Shown one piece after another: positions 13,711 through 22,341 of a stretch of DNA of 35,528 nt. Every line of letters starts with the position of its first letter. The first letter of the stretch is position 1. The stretch comes from Candidatus Rokuibacteriota bacterium (GTDB lineage: Bacteria; Methylomirabilota; Methylomirabilia; Rokubacteriales; CSP1-6). Position numbers and translations under genes: made by a program. The stretch spans positions 1-35,528 of the forward strand of contig QHTD01000060.1 in NCBI GenBank assembly GCA_003220675.1. The letters run 5' to 3'. Under the pieces are notes generated by a model, which was given only the letters and a program-made list of their open reading frames with translations, did not search any database and was not told the DNA's origin.

Positions 13711-15327
13711 TCAGATCGCCAGCGCGTAGCCGTCGCGGCGCGGGTCGGCGCCGGCCATCAGGGCACCCGACTCGCGGTCACGCACGATCCCCTGCCCGCC
13801 GCCCACGATCCAGGACCACTCGTCGATCACGTTGACCTGGTGGCCGCGTCCCGCGAGCGCCGCGCGCGTGTCAGCGGGAATCCGCGCCTCGGCGTCGATC
13901 CGGCGGTCGCGATAGATGCGCACGCGCGGCGCCTCGATCGCCTCCTGGATGTTCATCCCGAACTCGAGGACGTTCAGGAGCATCTGCGGCGTCGTCTGGA
14001 GGATGCCGTAGGAGCCCGGCGTGCCGATGGACATCGCGAACGCGCCGTCCCTGAAAACCTGCGTCGGTGACATCATGGTCCCCGCCCGGCGCCCCGCGCG
14101 CAGAACGTTGGGCGACTCGGGGTCGCGGTCCATCCATTTCAAAATGTTGTTCAGCACGATCCCCGTGCCGGGCACGGCGAAGCCCGAGCCGAACGGCACG
14201 CCGAGCGTCTGCGTGACGGTGACGACGGTGCCGCTCGCGTCGGCGCAGGCGAAGTGGGTGGTGTGCTCGTTCACGAAGTGCGCCGGGTGACCTTCGAGGA
14301 TCTGAGTCGGGAGCTTCTCGCGGTTCCAGCGCTCGCCCTCGCTCCGGCCCGCCCGCACGGGGTCGATGCGCGCGCGCTGGGACACCGCGTACGCCTTCGA
14401 GAGAAGCCCTCCGATCGGGACCTCGGGCGTGTAGGCGTACGCGAGGCGGTCGGCGGAGGCGAGCTTGACCGCCTCGATCAGGTGGTGGAGGTACTCCACG
14501 GAGTTGTGGCCCCACGCCGCGACGTCGTAACCCTCGAGGACGTTCAGCGTCTCGAGCATCTGGAAGGCTGAGAAGGGCGGGGGAACCGAGGACACCTGGT
14601 GGTCGCGGTACGCGATCGTCGCGGGCTCCCGCCACTCGGGCGCGAGCGCCGCGAGGTCCTCCTCGTCGAGCCAGCCGCCCGCCTCGCGCACCGCGCGGGC
14701 GATCGCCTTGGCGATCGGCCCTCGGTAGAAGACGTCGCTCCCGCCTTCCGCGACCTGGCGGAGTGTCGCGGCCAGCTCCTTGTAGGTGACGACGGCGCCG
14801 GGCCGCAGGCCGCCGTTGCCGAGGTAGAGGCGCTCTGCCTCCCGCGAGCGCCCGAGGGTGGCACGCGCCGCCTCGAAGAAGTCCACGTTCTTGAATGTCA
14901 GAGGCACGCCCTGCTCCGCGAGCGCAATCGCCGGCGCGAGCACGCGCGCCGGGTCCATCGAGCCGAACCGCTCGAGCGCGACGAGCCAGCCGCCGAGGTT
15001 TCCCGGAGTCGCGCAGGACTTCGGGCCACCGGCCAGCTCGTCGTCGGTGCACGCCGCGGGATCGGCGGCGCGCGGGGCTCGCCCGATGAAGTCGAGGACG
15101 TGGCGTTGGGACCCGCGCGAGAGCAGCATCAGGCCGACCCCGCCGACGCCTGACATGAACGGCTCGACGACGTTGAGGGTCGCGGCGACGGCGACCGCCG
15201 CGTCGACCGCGTTACCGCCGGCGAGCAGCATCTGGATCCCCGCCATCGACGCGAGTGGGTGCGCGGAGGCGACGGCCCCGCGCCTACCCATGACAACCGG
15301 ACGATAGGCTCTCTTGTGTGGAGGCAT
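13711..15327 (-). CDS. ggt: Gamma-glutamyltransferase (GGT)
   Basis: 538 residues. GGTs are Ntn-hydrolases that cleave the gamma-glutamyl bond of glutathione and related compounds after autoprocessing. The N-terminal block GRRGAVASAHPLASMAGIQMLLAGGNAVDAAVAVAATLNVVEP and MSGVGGVGLMLL are canonical. The predicted nucleophile of the small subunit is Thr356 in NEHTTHFACAD. Further conserved blocks are FGSGFAVPGTGIVLNN, MSPTQVFRDG and IGTPGSYGILQTTPQMLLNV. No signal peptide is visible, so the enzyme may be cytosolic, unlike the periplasmic E. coli enzyme. AGGAGA precedes the ATG. It is the last gene of a peptide-transporter run, suggesting breakdown of an imported gamma-glutamyl peptide. Confidence 0.93.
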   Translation of the reverse strand: MPPHKRAYRPVVMGRRGAVASAHPLASMAGIQMLLAGGNAVDAAVAVAATLNVVEPFMSGVGGVGLMLLSRGSQRHVLDFIGRAPRAADPAACTDDELAGGPKSCATPGNLGGWLVALERFGSMDPARVLAPAIALAEQGVPLTFKNVDFFEAARATLGRSREAERLYLGNGGLRPGAVVTYKELAATLRQVAEGGSDVFYRGPIAKAIARAVREAGGWLDEEDLAALAPEWREPATIAYRDHQVSSVPPPFSAFQMLETLNVLEGYDVAAWGHNSVEYLHHLIEAVKLASADRLAYAYTPEVPIGGLLSKAYAVSQRARIDPVRAGRSEGERWNREKLPTQILEGHPAHFVNEHTTHFACADASGTVVTVTQTLGVPFGSGFAVPGTGIVLNNILKWMDRDPESPNVLRAGRRAGTMMSPTQVFRDGAFAMSIGTPGSYGILQTTPQMLLNVLEFGMNIQEAIEAPRVRIYRDRRIDAEARIPADTRAALAGRGHQVNVIDEWSWIVGGGQGIVRDRESGALMAGADPRRDGYALAI

Positions 15328-15337
15328 GACGGTCTCC

Positions 15338-16234
15338 TCAGGTGGCGCGTTGGCGCTCGGTCTGGAGCCCCCGGATCTTCGGGTCGAGCAGGTCGCGCAG
15401 GCCGTCGCCGAACAGGTTGAGGGCGAAGATGGTCAGCATGATCGCCGCCCCGGGGTACAGGACGAGCCACGGGGCCTGCTGGATGTAGAGGCGCCCCTCC
15501 GACAGGGTGTTCCCCCACGACGGCACGTAGGGGGGTACGCCCACGCCCAGGAACGAGAGCGCGGCCTCGGTGAGGACCGCGGCGGCGAAGACGAAGCTTC
15601 CCTGCACGATCACGGGCGACAGACAGTTCGGCAGGATGTGCCGCCCCATCAGCGTGAGGTCGGAGGCGCCTAGCGCGCGACCGGCCTCGACGTAGGCGGT
15701 CTCGCGGATGACCAAGACCGAGCCGCGCACGACGCGCGCGACCCGCGGCGAGTAGACCACGCCGATCGCGATGATGACGTTCACGACGCTCGGCCCGAGT
15801 GACGCCATGAGCGCGATCGCCAGCACGATCGCCGGGAACGCCATGAGCCCGTCCATGACCCGCATGATCGGGTTGTCGAGGCGGGGGTAGTGGCCGGCGA
15901 AGAGGCCGGAGAGCACCCCGACGACGAACGAGAACACGACGACCGCCGCTCCCACCAGCACCGACAGGCGCGCGCCGTGGATCACCCGGCTGAAGACGTC
16001 GCGCCCGACATCGTCGGTGCCGAACCAGTGGGCCCGGTTCGGCGGCGTGAGGCGCGCGGCCACGTCCATGTGGGTCGGGCTCCCCGCAAACAGGGGCGCT
16101 CCGAGCCCGATCGCCACCACCGCGACCATCAGTGTCGCTCCGACGAGCGTCGTGCGTCGCCGTGCGAGCAGCACGAGCCAGCGCGGCGTGGTGCGCGCCG
16201 CCGGCGCCTCGCGGGGGAGAGCGATGACGCTCAC
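15338..16234 (-). CDS. dppC: Peptide/nickel-type ABC transporter permease DppC
   Basis: 298 residues, inner-membrane permease of the DppC/OppC class. An N-terminal cytoplasmic stretch and first membrane helix (TTLVGATLMVAVVAIGLGAPLFAG) precede the OppC-type segment LTPPNRAHWFGTDDVGRDVFSRVIHGARLSVLVG. The EAA coupling loop is EAGRALGASDLTLMGRHILPNCLSPVI. The start GTG overlaps the dppB stop (GTGA), indicating coupling. With dppB and the upstream binding protein it makes the membrane part of an importer, but no ATPase (DppD/F) is encoded nearby and must come from elsewhere. Confidence 0.93.
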   Translation of the reverse strand: MSVIALPREAPAARTTPRWLVLLARRRTTLVGATLMVAVVAIGLGAPLFAGSPTHMDVAARLTPPNRAHWFGTDDVGRDVFSRVIHGARLSVLVGAAVVVFSFVVGVLSGLFAGHYPRLDNPIMRVMDGLMAFPAIVLAIALMASLGPSVVNVIIAIGVVYSPRVARVVRGSVLVIRETAYVEAGRALGASDLTLMGRHILPNCLSPVIVQGSFVFAAAVLTEAALSFLGVGVPPYVPSWGNTLSEGRLYIQQAPWLVLYPGAAIMLTIFALNLFGDGLRDLLDPKIRGLQTERQRAT

Positions 16235-17175
16235 TGGTACCGCACCCGCGGATCGAAGAGGGGGTATGAGAGATCCACGGCCAGGTTGATCAGCATGTAG
16301 ACTCCGGCGATGCAGAGCACCACTCCCTGGATTACCGGATAGTCACGGCGGAGCACGGCGGAGATGATGAGGCGGCCGAGCCCCGGGATGTTGAACACGG
16401 TCTCCACGACGATGGCGCCGCCAATGAGGATCGCGAAGCTGATGCCGATGATGGTGATCGTCGGGATCATCGCGTTCTTGAGCGCATGCTTGTAGACCAG
16501 CGCGGGCTCACCGAGCCCCTTGGCCCGGCCCGCCAGGATGAACTGCTCGCGCAGGACGTCGAGCATCGCGGATCGCGTGATCCGGGCGATGAGGCCCGAC
16601 TGCACCACCCCAAGGGCGAACGCCGGCAGGACGAGCGAGCGGAGCGTCTTCGCCCAGCCGTACTCGAGCGGCGAATAACCCGCCACCGGGAACCAGCCGA
16701 GCTGGACCGAGAAGAACAGGATCAGCAGCAGCCCCAGCAGGAAGTTCGGGACCGAGATGCCGACGAGCGCCAAGACCATCACCGTCTGGTCCGCCGCCGT
16801 GTTGTGCCGGTGGGCGGAGACGATCCCGGCCGGCACGCCGATGAGCACCGCCACGACCGTGGCGAAGACCGTGAGGAGCAGCGTCGGCTCGACGCGGTCG
16901 GCGATCGCGTCGAGCACGGGCTTGCGCAGGAAGATCGAGTCGCCCACGTCGCCGCGCAGCAGCCGCCCGTACCAGCGCGCGAGCTGGATCCAGAGCGGCT
17001 GGTCGAGACCGAGCTGGTGCTGGAGCCTCTGGACGTCCTCGGCCGACGCGTAGGGCCCCGCGATGACAGAGGCGGGATCGCCCGGCGCCAAGTGGATCAG
17101 CACGAAGGCGACCGTCGCGACGACGAGCGCGACGGGGATCAGCGCCAGCAGCCGGCGGACGACGTACGTCTTCAC
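16231..17175 (-). CDS. dppB: Peptide/nickel-type ABC transporter permease DppB
   Basis: 314 residues starting MKTYVVRRLLALIPVALVVATVAFVLIHLAPGDPA, the standard DppB N-terminus. QHQLGLDQPLWIQLARWYGRLLRGDVGDS follows as in the family, and the EAA loop is AGRAKGLGEPALVYKHALKNAMIPTI. The C-terminus has the usual IVVETVFNIPGLGRLIISAVLRRDYPVIQG block. The start lies 10 bp after the stop of the binding-protein gene and the stop overlaps dppC. It forms a heterodimeric pore with DppC. Substrate (peptide, glutathione or other) cannot be told from the sequence. Confidence 0.94.
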   Translation of the reverse strand: MKTYVVRRLLALIPVALVVATVAFVLIHLAPGDPASVIAGPYASAEDVQRLQHQLGLDQPLWIQLARWYGRLLRGDVGDSIFLRKPVLDAIADRVEPTLLLTVFATVVAVLIGVPAGIVSAHRHNTAADQTVMVLALVGISVPNFLLGLLLILFFSVQLGWFPVAGYSPLEYGWAKTLRSLVLPAFALGVVQSGLIARITRSAMLDVLREQFILAGRAKGLGEPALVYKHALKNAMIPTITIIGISFAILIGGAIVVETVFNIPGLGRLIISAVLRRDYPVIQGVVLCIAGVYMLINLAVDLSYPLFDPRVRYQ

Positions 17176-17185
17176 CGCGGAGGCT

Positions 17186-18721
17186 TTACTTGTCGAGCCA
17201 AACGTTCCAGAGGAACAGCTCGGGCGACGGCTGGAAGCCGCGCATCTCCTTGCGCAGGACGTCCAGCGGGAAGTAGTCGCCGAACTTGATCCGGCCGACG
17301 TCCTCGTAGAAGAGCACCTGCACGCGCTCCCAGATCGCGCGGCGCCTCTTGGGATCGAGCTCGGTGAGCATCGACTCCATCAGCCGGTTCTTCTCCTCTT
17401 GGCACCACCAGCCAGGCCAGTTGCAGTCCACCGCCGTGGCGAACGCCGGCTCGTGGGTGAAGGTGAAGCCCGTCGAGAAGACGTCCCACAGCTCCGGCTT
17501 GTTGCGCCGCTGGACGAGCGTCGCCCAGTCGACCACCTGGAGGTCCACCCTGAAGCCGGCCTCCTCGAGCTGTTGCTTGGACACGAGCGCATTCTTGTAC
17601 ATCCACTGATATTCCTGCGTCGTGACCCAGCGCACGGGCTGGCCCGCGTAGCCAGCCTCCTTCAGCAGCTTCTGCGTCTTCGCGCGACTGTGCTGGTTGT
17701 ACGCCTCGCCGCCGGACTTCGTGTGCCAGCCGGTCTGCTCGACGTAAAGGAGGCCCGGATCGAGCCGGTAGAAATCCTTGTGGCCGAAGCCGGCGGCCAT
17801 GATCGGCTCCATGTCGAGCGCGGCCTGGAACGCCTGGCGCAGCCGCTTGTCGGTCATCATGCCCTGCTTGTGGTTCAGCACCGCGGTGGACCAGCCGTAG
17901 GGCTTGACGACGGACGCGACGACCGCGGGAATCGTCTTGACCCGGTCGTACTGGTCCTGCTTGATCTGCTGCGAGAAGTGATAGTCGCCCGACTCGACGC
18001 CCGCGAGGCGCACGGCGACGTCCGGCACGGGGATGAAGAGGATCTCGTCCACGTAGGCGGTGCGCTTGCCGCCGTAGCCGTCGGGCGCCTCGCTCCGCGC
18101 GACGTACTCCTTGAAGCGCGCCAGTTTGATGTGGCGGTCCGGCTTGTGCTCGACGAAGCGGAACGGTCCGGTACCCACCGGCTCCTTGATCTGGTTCTCG
18201 CCGGCCGCGTCCACGATCTCCTTCGGGAAGATCGCGGCGCCGTTGTTCGGGCGCGCGAGCGCCGCCAGGAGCACGCCCGACGGCTGCTTCATGTGGATCA
18301 CGACGGTCAGCGGGTCCTTCGCCTCCACCGCCTCGACGTTCTTCCACATCGCCTTGCCCGTGCCCGCCATCTTCCCCCAGCGCATCAGCGAGGCCACGAC
18401 GTCGGCAGAGGTCATCTCCTTGCCGGTGTGGAACTTGACGCCCTTGCGGAGGCGGATCGTGTAGCGTCGGCCGCCGTCGGCCACCGTGTGGCCCTCGGCG
18501 AGCATCGGCACGACGTTGAAGACACGGTCGTACGTGTAGAGGGTCTCGACCGCGTGCCAAGTGATCTGCTGCGTGATCACCGCCGTCGTCCAGTGGATGT
18601 CCAGCGACGGCGGCTCGCCGATCATTCCGGCCTTGAGGACACCGCCGGTCCTCTGCGCCGCGGAGGGCTGGGCGGTGACGACGACGAGGGCGAGGGCGAG
18701 CAGCGGGACGAATCGGCGCAT
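17186..18721 (-). CDS. Peptide ABC transporter substrate-binding protein (SBP_bac_5, DppA/OppA type)
   Basis: 511 residues with signal peptide MRRFVPLLALALVVVTAQPSAAQ and a GGAGGAG ribosome-binding site. The family 5 signature appears as GGVLKAGMIGEPPSLDIHWTT, then VVPMLAEGHTVADGGRRYTIRLRKGVKFHTGKEMTSADVVASLMRW and EPVGTGPFRFVEHKPDRHIKLARF. The C-terminal lobe ends PSPELFLWNVWLDK. It should deliver an oligopeptide-like ligand to DppBC. The overlapping 518-residue ORF in the next frame (17172-18728) is arginine-rich and is a shadow. Confidence 0.94.
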   Translation of the reverse strand: MRRFVPLLALALVVVTAQPSAAQRTGGVLKAGMIGEPPSLDIHWTTAVITQQITWHAVETLYTYDRVFNVVPMLAEGHTVADGGRRYTIRLRKGVKFHTGKEMTSADVVASLMRWGKMAGTGKAMWKNVEAVEAKDPLTVVIHMKQPSGVLLAALARPNNGAAIFPKEIVDAAGENQIKEPVGTGPFRFVEHKPDRHIKLARFKEYVARSEAPDGYGGKRTAYVDEILFIPVPDVAVRLAGVESGDYHFSQQIKQDQYDRVKTIPAVVASVVKPYGWSTAVLNHKQGMMTDKRLRQAFQAALDMEPIMAAGFGHKDFYRLDPGLLYVEQTGWHTKSGGEAYNQHSRAKTQKLLKEAGYAGQPVRWVTTQEYQWMYKNALVSKQQLEEAGFRVDLQVVDWATLVQRRNKPELWDVFSTGFTFTHEPAFATAVDCNWPGWWCQEEKNRLMESMLTELDPKRRRAIWERVQVLFYEDVGRIKFGDYFPLDVLRKEMRGFQPSPELFLWNVWLDK

Positions 18722-18750
18722 GGCACACTCCTCCGGCGCCGCGCGGGCGC

Positions 18751-19722
18751 CTACTTCACGACCTGGCGTACGGCCGCCTCGACGTCCTCAGCCTTCGGTG
18801 TCGCGAAGGCCTCGAGCGGCGGGCTGAACGGGATCGGCACGTTGGGGCCGGCGACGCGCGCGATCGGCGCGTCGAGATCGTCGAAGCACTCCTCCATGAT
18901 CACCCACGCGAGCCACGCCCCCGTGGACCCGCGCATCGGCCCTTCCTCGGCGATGACGACGCGGTGCGTGCGCCGCACCGAGTCCGCGAGCGTGGCCCGG
19001 TCGAGGGGCACGAGGCTCCGTGGGTCCACCACCTCGACCTCGATGCCATCCTCGGCGAGCCGGCGCGCCGCCGCGAGGCTCTCGTGCACCATCCGGGCCG
19101 TGGCGATGACGGTCACGTCGCGCCCGGGCCGCTTGACGTCCGCCGAGCCCAGCGGGACGAGCGTCTCCGCGTCGCCCACCTCACCCGTGACCCGGTAGAG
19201 GCCGCGGTGCTCGAACACGAGCACCGGATCGGGATCGCGGATCGCCGTCGTGAGCAGTCCGTAGGCGTCGGCGGGCGTGGACGGAATGCAGAGCTTCAGC
19301 CCCGGGATGTTGACGAACCACGCCTCCACCGAGTTCGAGTGGTGACCGCCCCCGGATCGGCCGATGCCGTACGGCATCCGCAGCGTGATCGGGCAGTCGA
19401 TCTGGCCGCCGAACATGTAGCGCGACTTCGCGATCTGGTTCGCGACCTCGTCCATGGCGCACGTGACGAAGTCGGCGAAGTGCATGTCCACGACAGGGAC
19501 GAGGCCCGTCATCGCCGCGCCCATCGCCGAGCCGACGATCGCCGCCTCGGAGATCGGCGCGTTCAGGACCCGCTCGGGCCCAAACTCCTCGCAGAGCCCC
19601 TTCGTGACGCCGAAGGGCACGCCGAGCACGATGTCCTCGCCGATACAGAACACGCGCGGGTCGCGCCGCATCTCCTCGCGGAGTGCCTTGTTGAGCGCGT
19701 CGCCGAAGTCCATGCTGGGCAC
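18751..19722 (-). CDS. 2-oxoacid dehydrogenase E1 component, beta subunit
   Basis: 323 residues. Transketolase pyrimidine-binding domain: ALNKALREEMRRDPRVFCIGEDIVLGVPFGVTKGL, NAPISEAAIVGSAMGAAMTGLVPVVDMHFADF. The potassium/cofactor loop is RMPYGIGRSGGGHHSNSVEAWFVNIPGLKL. The C-terminal transketolase_C domain is VTVIATARMVHESLAAARRLAEDGIEVEVVDPRSLVPLD. These match E1-beta of pyruvate, acetoin or branched-chain 2-oxoacid dehydrogenases. The start is either the GTG at 19722, one base after the alpha-subunit stop codon, or the ATG at 19713. E1-alpha lies directly upstream; no E2 or E3 gene is in the window, so the physiological substrate is open. Confidence 0.93.
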   Translation of the reverse strand: MPSMDFGDALNKALREEMRRDPRVFCIGEDIVLGVPFGVTKGLCEEFGPERVLNAPISEAAIVGSAMGAAMTGLVPVVDMHFADFVTCAMDEVANQIAKSRYMFGGQIDCPITLRMPYGIGRSGGGHHSNSVEAWFVNIPGLKLCIPSTPADAYGLLTTAIRDPDPVLVFEHRGLYRVTGEVGDAETLVPLGSADVKRPGRDVTVIATARMVHESLAAARRLAEDGIEVEVVDPRSLVPLDRATLADSVRRTHRVVIAEEGPMRGSTGAWLAWVIMEECFDDLDAPIARVAGPNVPIPFSPPLEAFATPKAEDVEAAVRQVVK

Positions 19723-19723
19723 G

Positions 19724-20701
19724 TCAGTCGCGCCAGGGGTACGAAGCGAAGAGGTCGGTCAGCGCCTCGTGAGGCTCGGGCAGCGGGCTCGCCTCGGCGT
19801 GGGCGACCGCGTCGTCGATCTCGGCAACGATCCCGTCGCGGACCCGCTGCGCGTGGGCGTCGTCGAGGACCTTTGCGTCTCTCAGGAGGCGCTCGAGGCG
19901 CGCGACTGGATCCGTGCGCCGTCCTGCGGCAACCTCCTCCTTCGAGCGGTACGCCTGCGGATCACCCTCGAAGTGCCCCACCCAACGGATCGTGTGCGCC
20001 TCGACGAGCGACGGCCCGTCGCCGCGCCGCCCCCGTGCGGCGGCCCGCGTGACGGCGTCCCACACCGCCAGCACGTCGTTGCCGTCGATCGACTCGCCCG
20101 GGATGCCGTAGCCCGCCGCGCGCGCCGCGATCGAGCCGCCGGCCGTTGAGAGCGCGTGGGCGCTGGTCGAGGCCCAGCGGTTGTTCTCGCAGACGAAGAT
20201 GACCGGAAGCTTCCAGAGCGCGGCCAGGTTCACGCCCTCGTGGAACGGGCCGCGGTTGGCGGCGCCGTCGCCGAAGAACGCGACGACCACCTGACCCGAC
20301 CTCCGGTGCTTGATCGAGAGCCCCACGCCCGGCGCCAGCACGCATCCGGCGGCGAGAACGCCGTTGGCGCCGAGGTACCCGACCGACGCGTCGGCGATGT
20401 GCATCGTACCGCCCTTGCCGTGGCAGATCCCGTTGGCTTTGCCGTAGAGCTCGGCCATGAGGCCGCGAAGCGAGCCGCCCTTGGCCACGAGGTGACCGTG
20501 GCCTCGGTGGGTCGAGAGCACGTAGTCGTCCGGGCGCAGCGCCGCGCACACGCCCACAGCGACCGCTTCCTGGCCGACCGACGTGTGGAGGAAGCCCGGG
20601 ATCCTGCCGCCGGCGAAGAGCTCGCGCACGCGCTCCTCGAAGAGGCGCACGCGAAGCATCCCGGCGTACATCGCGAGCAGCCGGTCGGGAGCGGGCGTCA
20701 T
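19724..20701 (-). CDS. 2-oxoacid dehydrogenase E1 component, alpha subunit (TPP-dependent)
   Basis: 325 residues. Start MTPAPDRLLAMYAGMLRVRLFEERVRELFAGG, then GFLHTSVGQEAVAVGVCAALRPDDYVLSTHRGHGHLVAKG, typical of E1-alpha. The thiamine diphosphate motif GDGAANRGPFHEGVNLAALWKLPVIFVCENN (GDG...NN) is complete, and GKGGTMHIADASVGYLGANG is characteristic of acetoin/pyruvate E1-alpha proteins. Forms an alpha2beta2 enzyme with the downstream subunit. It begins the minus-strand run that continues into the peptide transporter and ggt. Two 66-bp direct repeats lie in its 5' leader. Confidence 0.94.
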   Translation of the reverse strand: MTPAPDRLLAMYAGMLRVRLFEERVRELFAGGRIPGFLHTSVGQEAVAVGVCAALRPDDYVLSTHRGHGHLVAKGGSLRGLMAELYGKANGICHGKGGTMHIADASVGYLGANGVLAAGCVLAPGVGLSIKHRRSGQVVVAFFGDGAANRGPFHEGVNLAALWKLPVIFVCENNRWASTSAHALSTAGGSIAARAAGYGIPGESIDGNDVLAVWDAVTRAAARGRRGDGPSLVEAHTIRWVGHFEGDPQAYRSKEEVAAGRRTDPVARLERLLRDAKVLDDAHAQRVRDGIVAEIDDAVAHAEASPLPEPHEALTDLFASYPWRD

Positions 20702-20714
20702 TGTAACGGGGGCC

Positions 20715-20867
20715 GCGAGCCCGGCGCGTTCGGCGGGTGGCCTGAGACGAGGTGCGCCCCGGCTCCGCTTCGCATGTCGCTTCCCACTCCACCCAGAGGC
20801 TGCGAGCCCGGCGCGTTCGGCGGGCGGCCTGAGACGAGGTGCGCCCCGGCTCCGCTTCGCATGTCGC
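20715..20867 (-). repeat. Two 66-bp direct repeats between cobC and the E1-alpha gene
   Basis: 20715-20780 and 20802-20867 are identical except at one position (ggtggcct versus ggcggcct), period 87 bp. Each contains gaggtgcgccccggctccg and ends cgcatgtcgc. On the minus strand the copies read in one frame as two related peptides (RSGAGAHLVSG-R/H-PPNAPGS), which the 81-residue track ORF 20698-20943 reflects; I see no ribosome-binding site supporting that as a gene. They would lie in the 5' leader of the E1 operon. Confidence 0.9.
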
Positions 20868-20903
20868 CTTTCATTCCAAATGGTGGCTCAGAACGCGCGC
20901 GCA

Positions 20904-21518
20904 TTATAGCATCGGCGGCTCGTTGAGCCGCGCGAGGCGCCACCCCTCGGCGACGCGCTCCAGCACGCTCAGCGCGCCGCAGTCCTGACCGAGCGCGAGA
21001 ATCCGGTGGAGCTCGAGCCCGAGCGCGGTGCAGAGCAGCGCGCGGTTCGTCCCGCCGTGAGCGACGATGGCGATGGACTCACCCGCGTGCGCGGCCACGA
21101 TCGCTACGAACGCGGGCCAGGCGCGGGCGCGGAGGTCAGGAACGCTCTCGCCCTCCGGGAACGGGACCTCGCCGACGCGCGCCATCCAGTCCGCAAATGC
21201 TGCCGGCTCGCTGCGCCGGATCTCCTCGGCAGTCCGCCCGTCCCAGCGGCCCATCGCCATCTCCCGCAGCGCAGGGATCATGGTCGGGGTGAGCCCGTGC
21301 GGCGAGGCGATGATCTCCGCGGTGCGGCGCGCGCGCTCGAGATCGCTCGTGAACACCGCGGCGAGCCGGGCGCCGGCGAGCCGCGCGGCCTGCGCCCGGC
21401 TCTGCCGCTCGCCGTGCGCGGAGAGCGGCACGTCGAGGTGGCCGATGAACCGGCGCGTCTCGGCGAGGACCACCTCGCCGTGGCGCAGGAGGTAGATCAG
21501 GGTTTGACGTGCGCCCAT
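20904..21518 (-). CDS. cobC: Histidine phosphatase family protein, probable alpha-ribazole phosphatase (CobC)
   Basis: 204 residues from MGARQTLIYLLRHGEV; the 507-residue ORF adds a shadow of cobS. The phosphatase signature LLRHGEVVLAETRRFIGHLDVPLSAHGERQ, TSDLERARRTAEIIA, REMAMGRWDGRTAEEI and the second catalytic histidine in IAIVAHGGTNRALL are all present. Such proteins next to cobS usually dephosphorylate alpha-ribazole phosphate or adenosylcobalamin phosphate, the last step of B12 assembly. The start overlaps the cobS 3' end by 22 bp, supporting joint translation. Function by context is likely, though histidine phosphatases vary in substrate. Confidence 0.85.
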   Translation of the reverse strand: MGARQTLIYLLRHGEVVLAETRRFIGHLDVPLSAHGERQSRAQAARLAGARLAAVFTSDLERARRTAEIIASPHGLTPTMIPALREMAMGRWDGRTAEEIRRSEPAAFADWMARVGEVPFPEGESVPDLRARAWPAFVAIVAAHAGESIAIVAHGGTNRALLCTALGLELHRILALGQDCGALSVLERVAEGWRLARLNEPPML

Positions 21519-22240
21519 GCCGACACCGCGAGGAGCCCCGCCAACTCGGCGACCTCGACCGCCGCGCCGAGCACGTCGCCCGTGACCCCCGCGAGGCGTG
21601 CGGCCATGAAGCCCGCGAGCCCGAGGGCGGCCACGATGGCTGCCGCAGCGACGAGGAGCCCGGCGACGCCGAGCCCCAGCCAGGCAAGGACCAGGGCCAG
21701 CGCGAGGGCGATCGGCGCCGCGCTCGCGCGGAGGCCGGCTCGGAACGCAGCGCCGTGGCCCTCGACCCTCGCCGGCGGAAAGCACCGCGCGAGGAGGGGC
21801 GGGGTCGCCCGGGCGAGCGACGGCAGAACGAGGAGCGCGCGCCAGCGCAGGCCGGCCGGGAGTTCGGCGACCGCGGCGATCTCGAGAAGCAGGAAGAGGA
21901 TGAGACCGATCGCGCCGAAGGCGCCGATACGGCTGTCGCGCATGATGCTGAGCCGGTGCTCGGCGTCGCGACCGACGAGGCCGTCGAGGCAGTCCGCCAG
22001 GCCGTCGAGGTGGAGGCCGCCGGTCAAGACCTTCCACGCGGTCACCGTGAGGAGCGCGGCGAGGAGCGAGGGGAAGAGGACACTCGTCACGCGCTCGACG
22101 CCGACCAGCACGAACCCAATGCCGAGCCCGACGACCGGGAACCAGACCGCCGCGCGTCCGAGCGCGTCCACGTCGTGCGCCGTGCGCCCCGGCAGCGGCA
22201 CGATCGTCAGGAAGCGCACAGCAAGGGCAAGGCCCGTCAC
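21497..22240 (-). CDS. cobS: Adenosylcobinamide-GDP ribazoletransferase (CobS)
   Basis: 247-residue integral membrane enzyme that joins adenosylcobinamide-GDP with alpha-ribazole or its phosphate. The diagnostic acidic loop is GGLHLDGLADCLDGLVGRDAEHRLSIMRDSRIGAFGAIGL. Multiple hydrophobic segments follow, as expected. Starts at GTG (VTGLALAVRFLTIVPLPG). It complements cobU and cobT of the riboswitch operon 15 kb away, so the nucleotide-loop pathway (cobU, cobT, cobS, cobC) is complete in this window although split in two loci. No cobalamin riboswitch signature is seen in the 100 bp upstream. Confidence 0.93.
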   Translation of the reverse strand: MTGLALAVRFLTIVPLPGRTAHDVDALGRAAVWFPVVGLGIGFVLVGVERVTSVLFPSLLAALLTVTAWKVLTGGLHLDGLADCLDGLVGRDAEHRLSIMRDSRIGAFGAIGLILFLLLEIAAVAELPAGLRWRALLVLPSLARATPPLLARCFPPARVEGHGAAFRAGLRASAAPIALALALVLAWLGLGVAGLLVAAAAIVAALGLAGFMAARLAGVTGDVLGAAVEVAELAGLLAVSAWAHVKP

Positions 22241-22341
22241 CCGGCGATGCTAGCACGGTGGAACGGCTTGTCGTTGACACGGGCTCGGCCCTGCAGCAAC
22301 AATCGCGGGACTCGACGGCACTTCGGAGGCGCACGCGAACC

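Noticed and set aside
17172-18728. 518-residue minus-strand ORF overlapping the substrate-binding protein
   Set aside because: Arginine/glycine-rich shadow frame; the other frame has a signal peptide and complete family motifs.
20698-20943. 81-residue minus-strand ORF over the 66-bp repeats
   Set aside because: No ribosome-binding site, composition dictated by the repeat, and overlap with the end of cobC; treated as repeat DNA.
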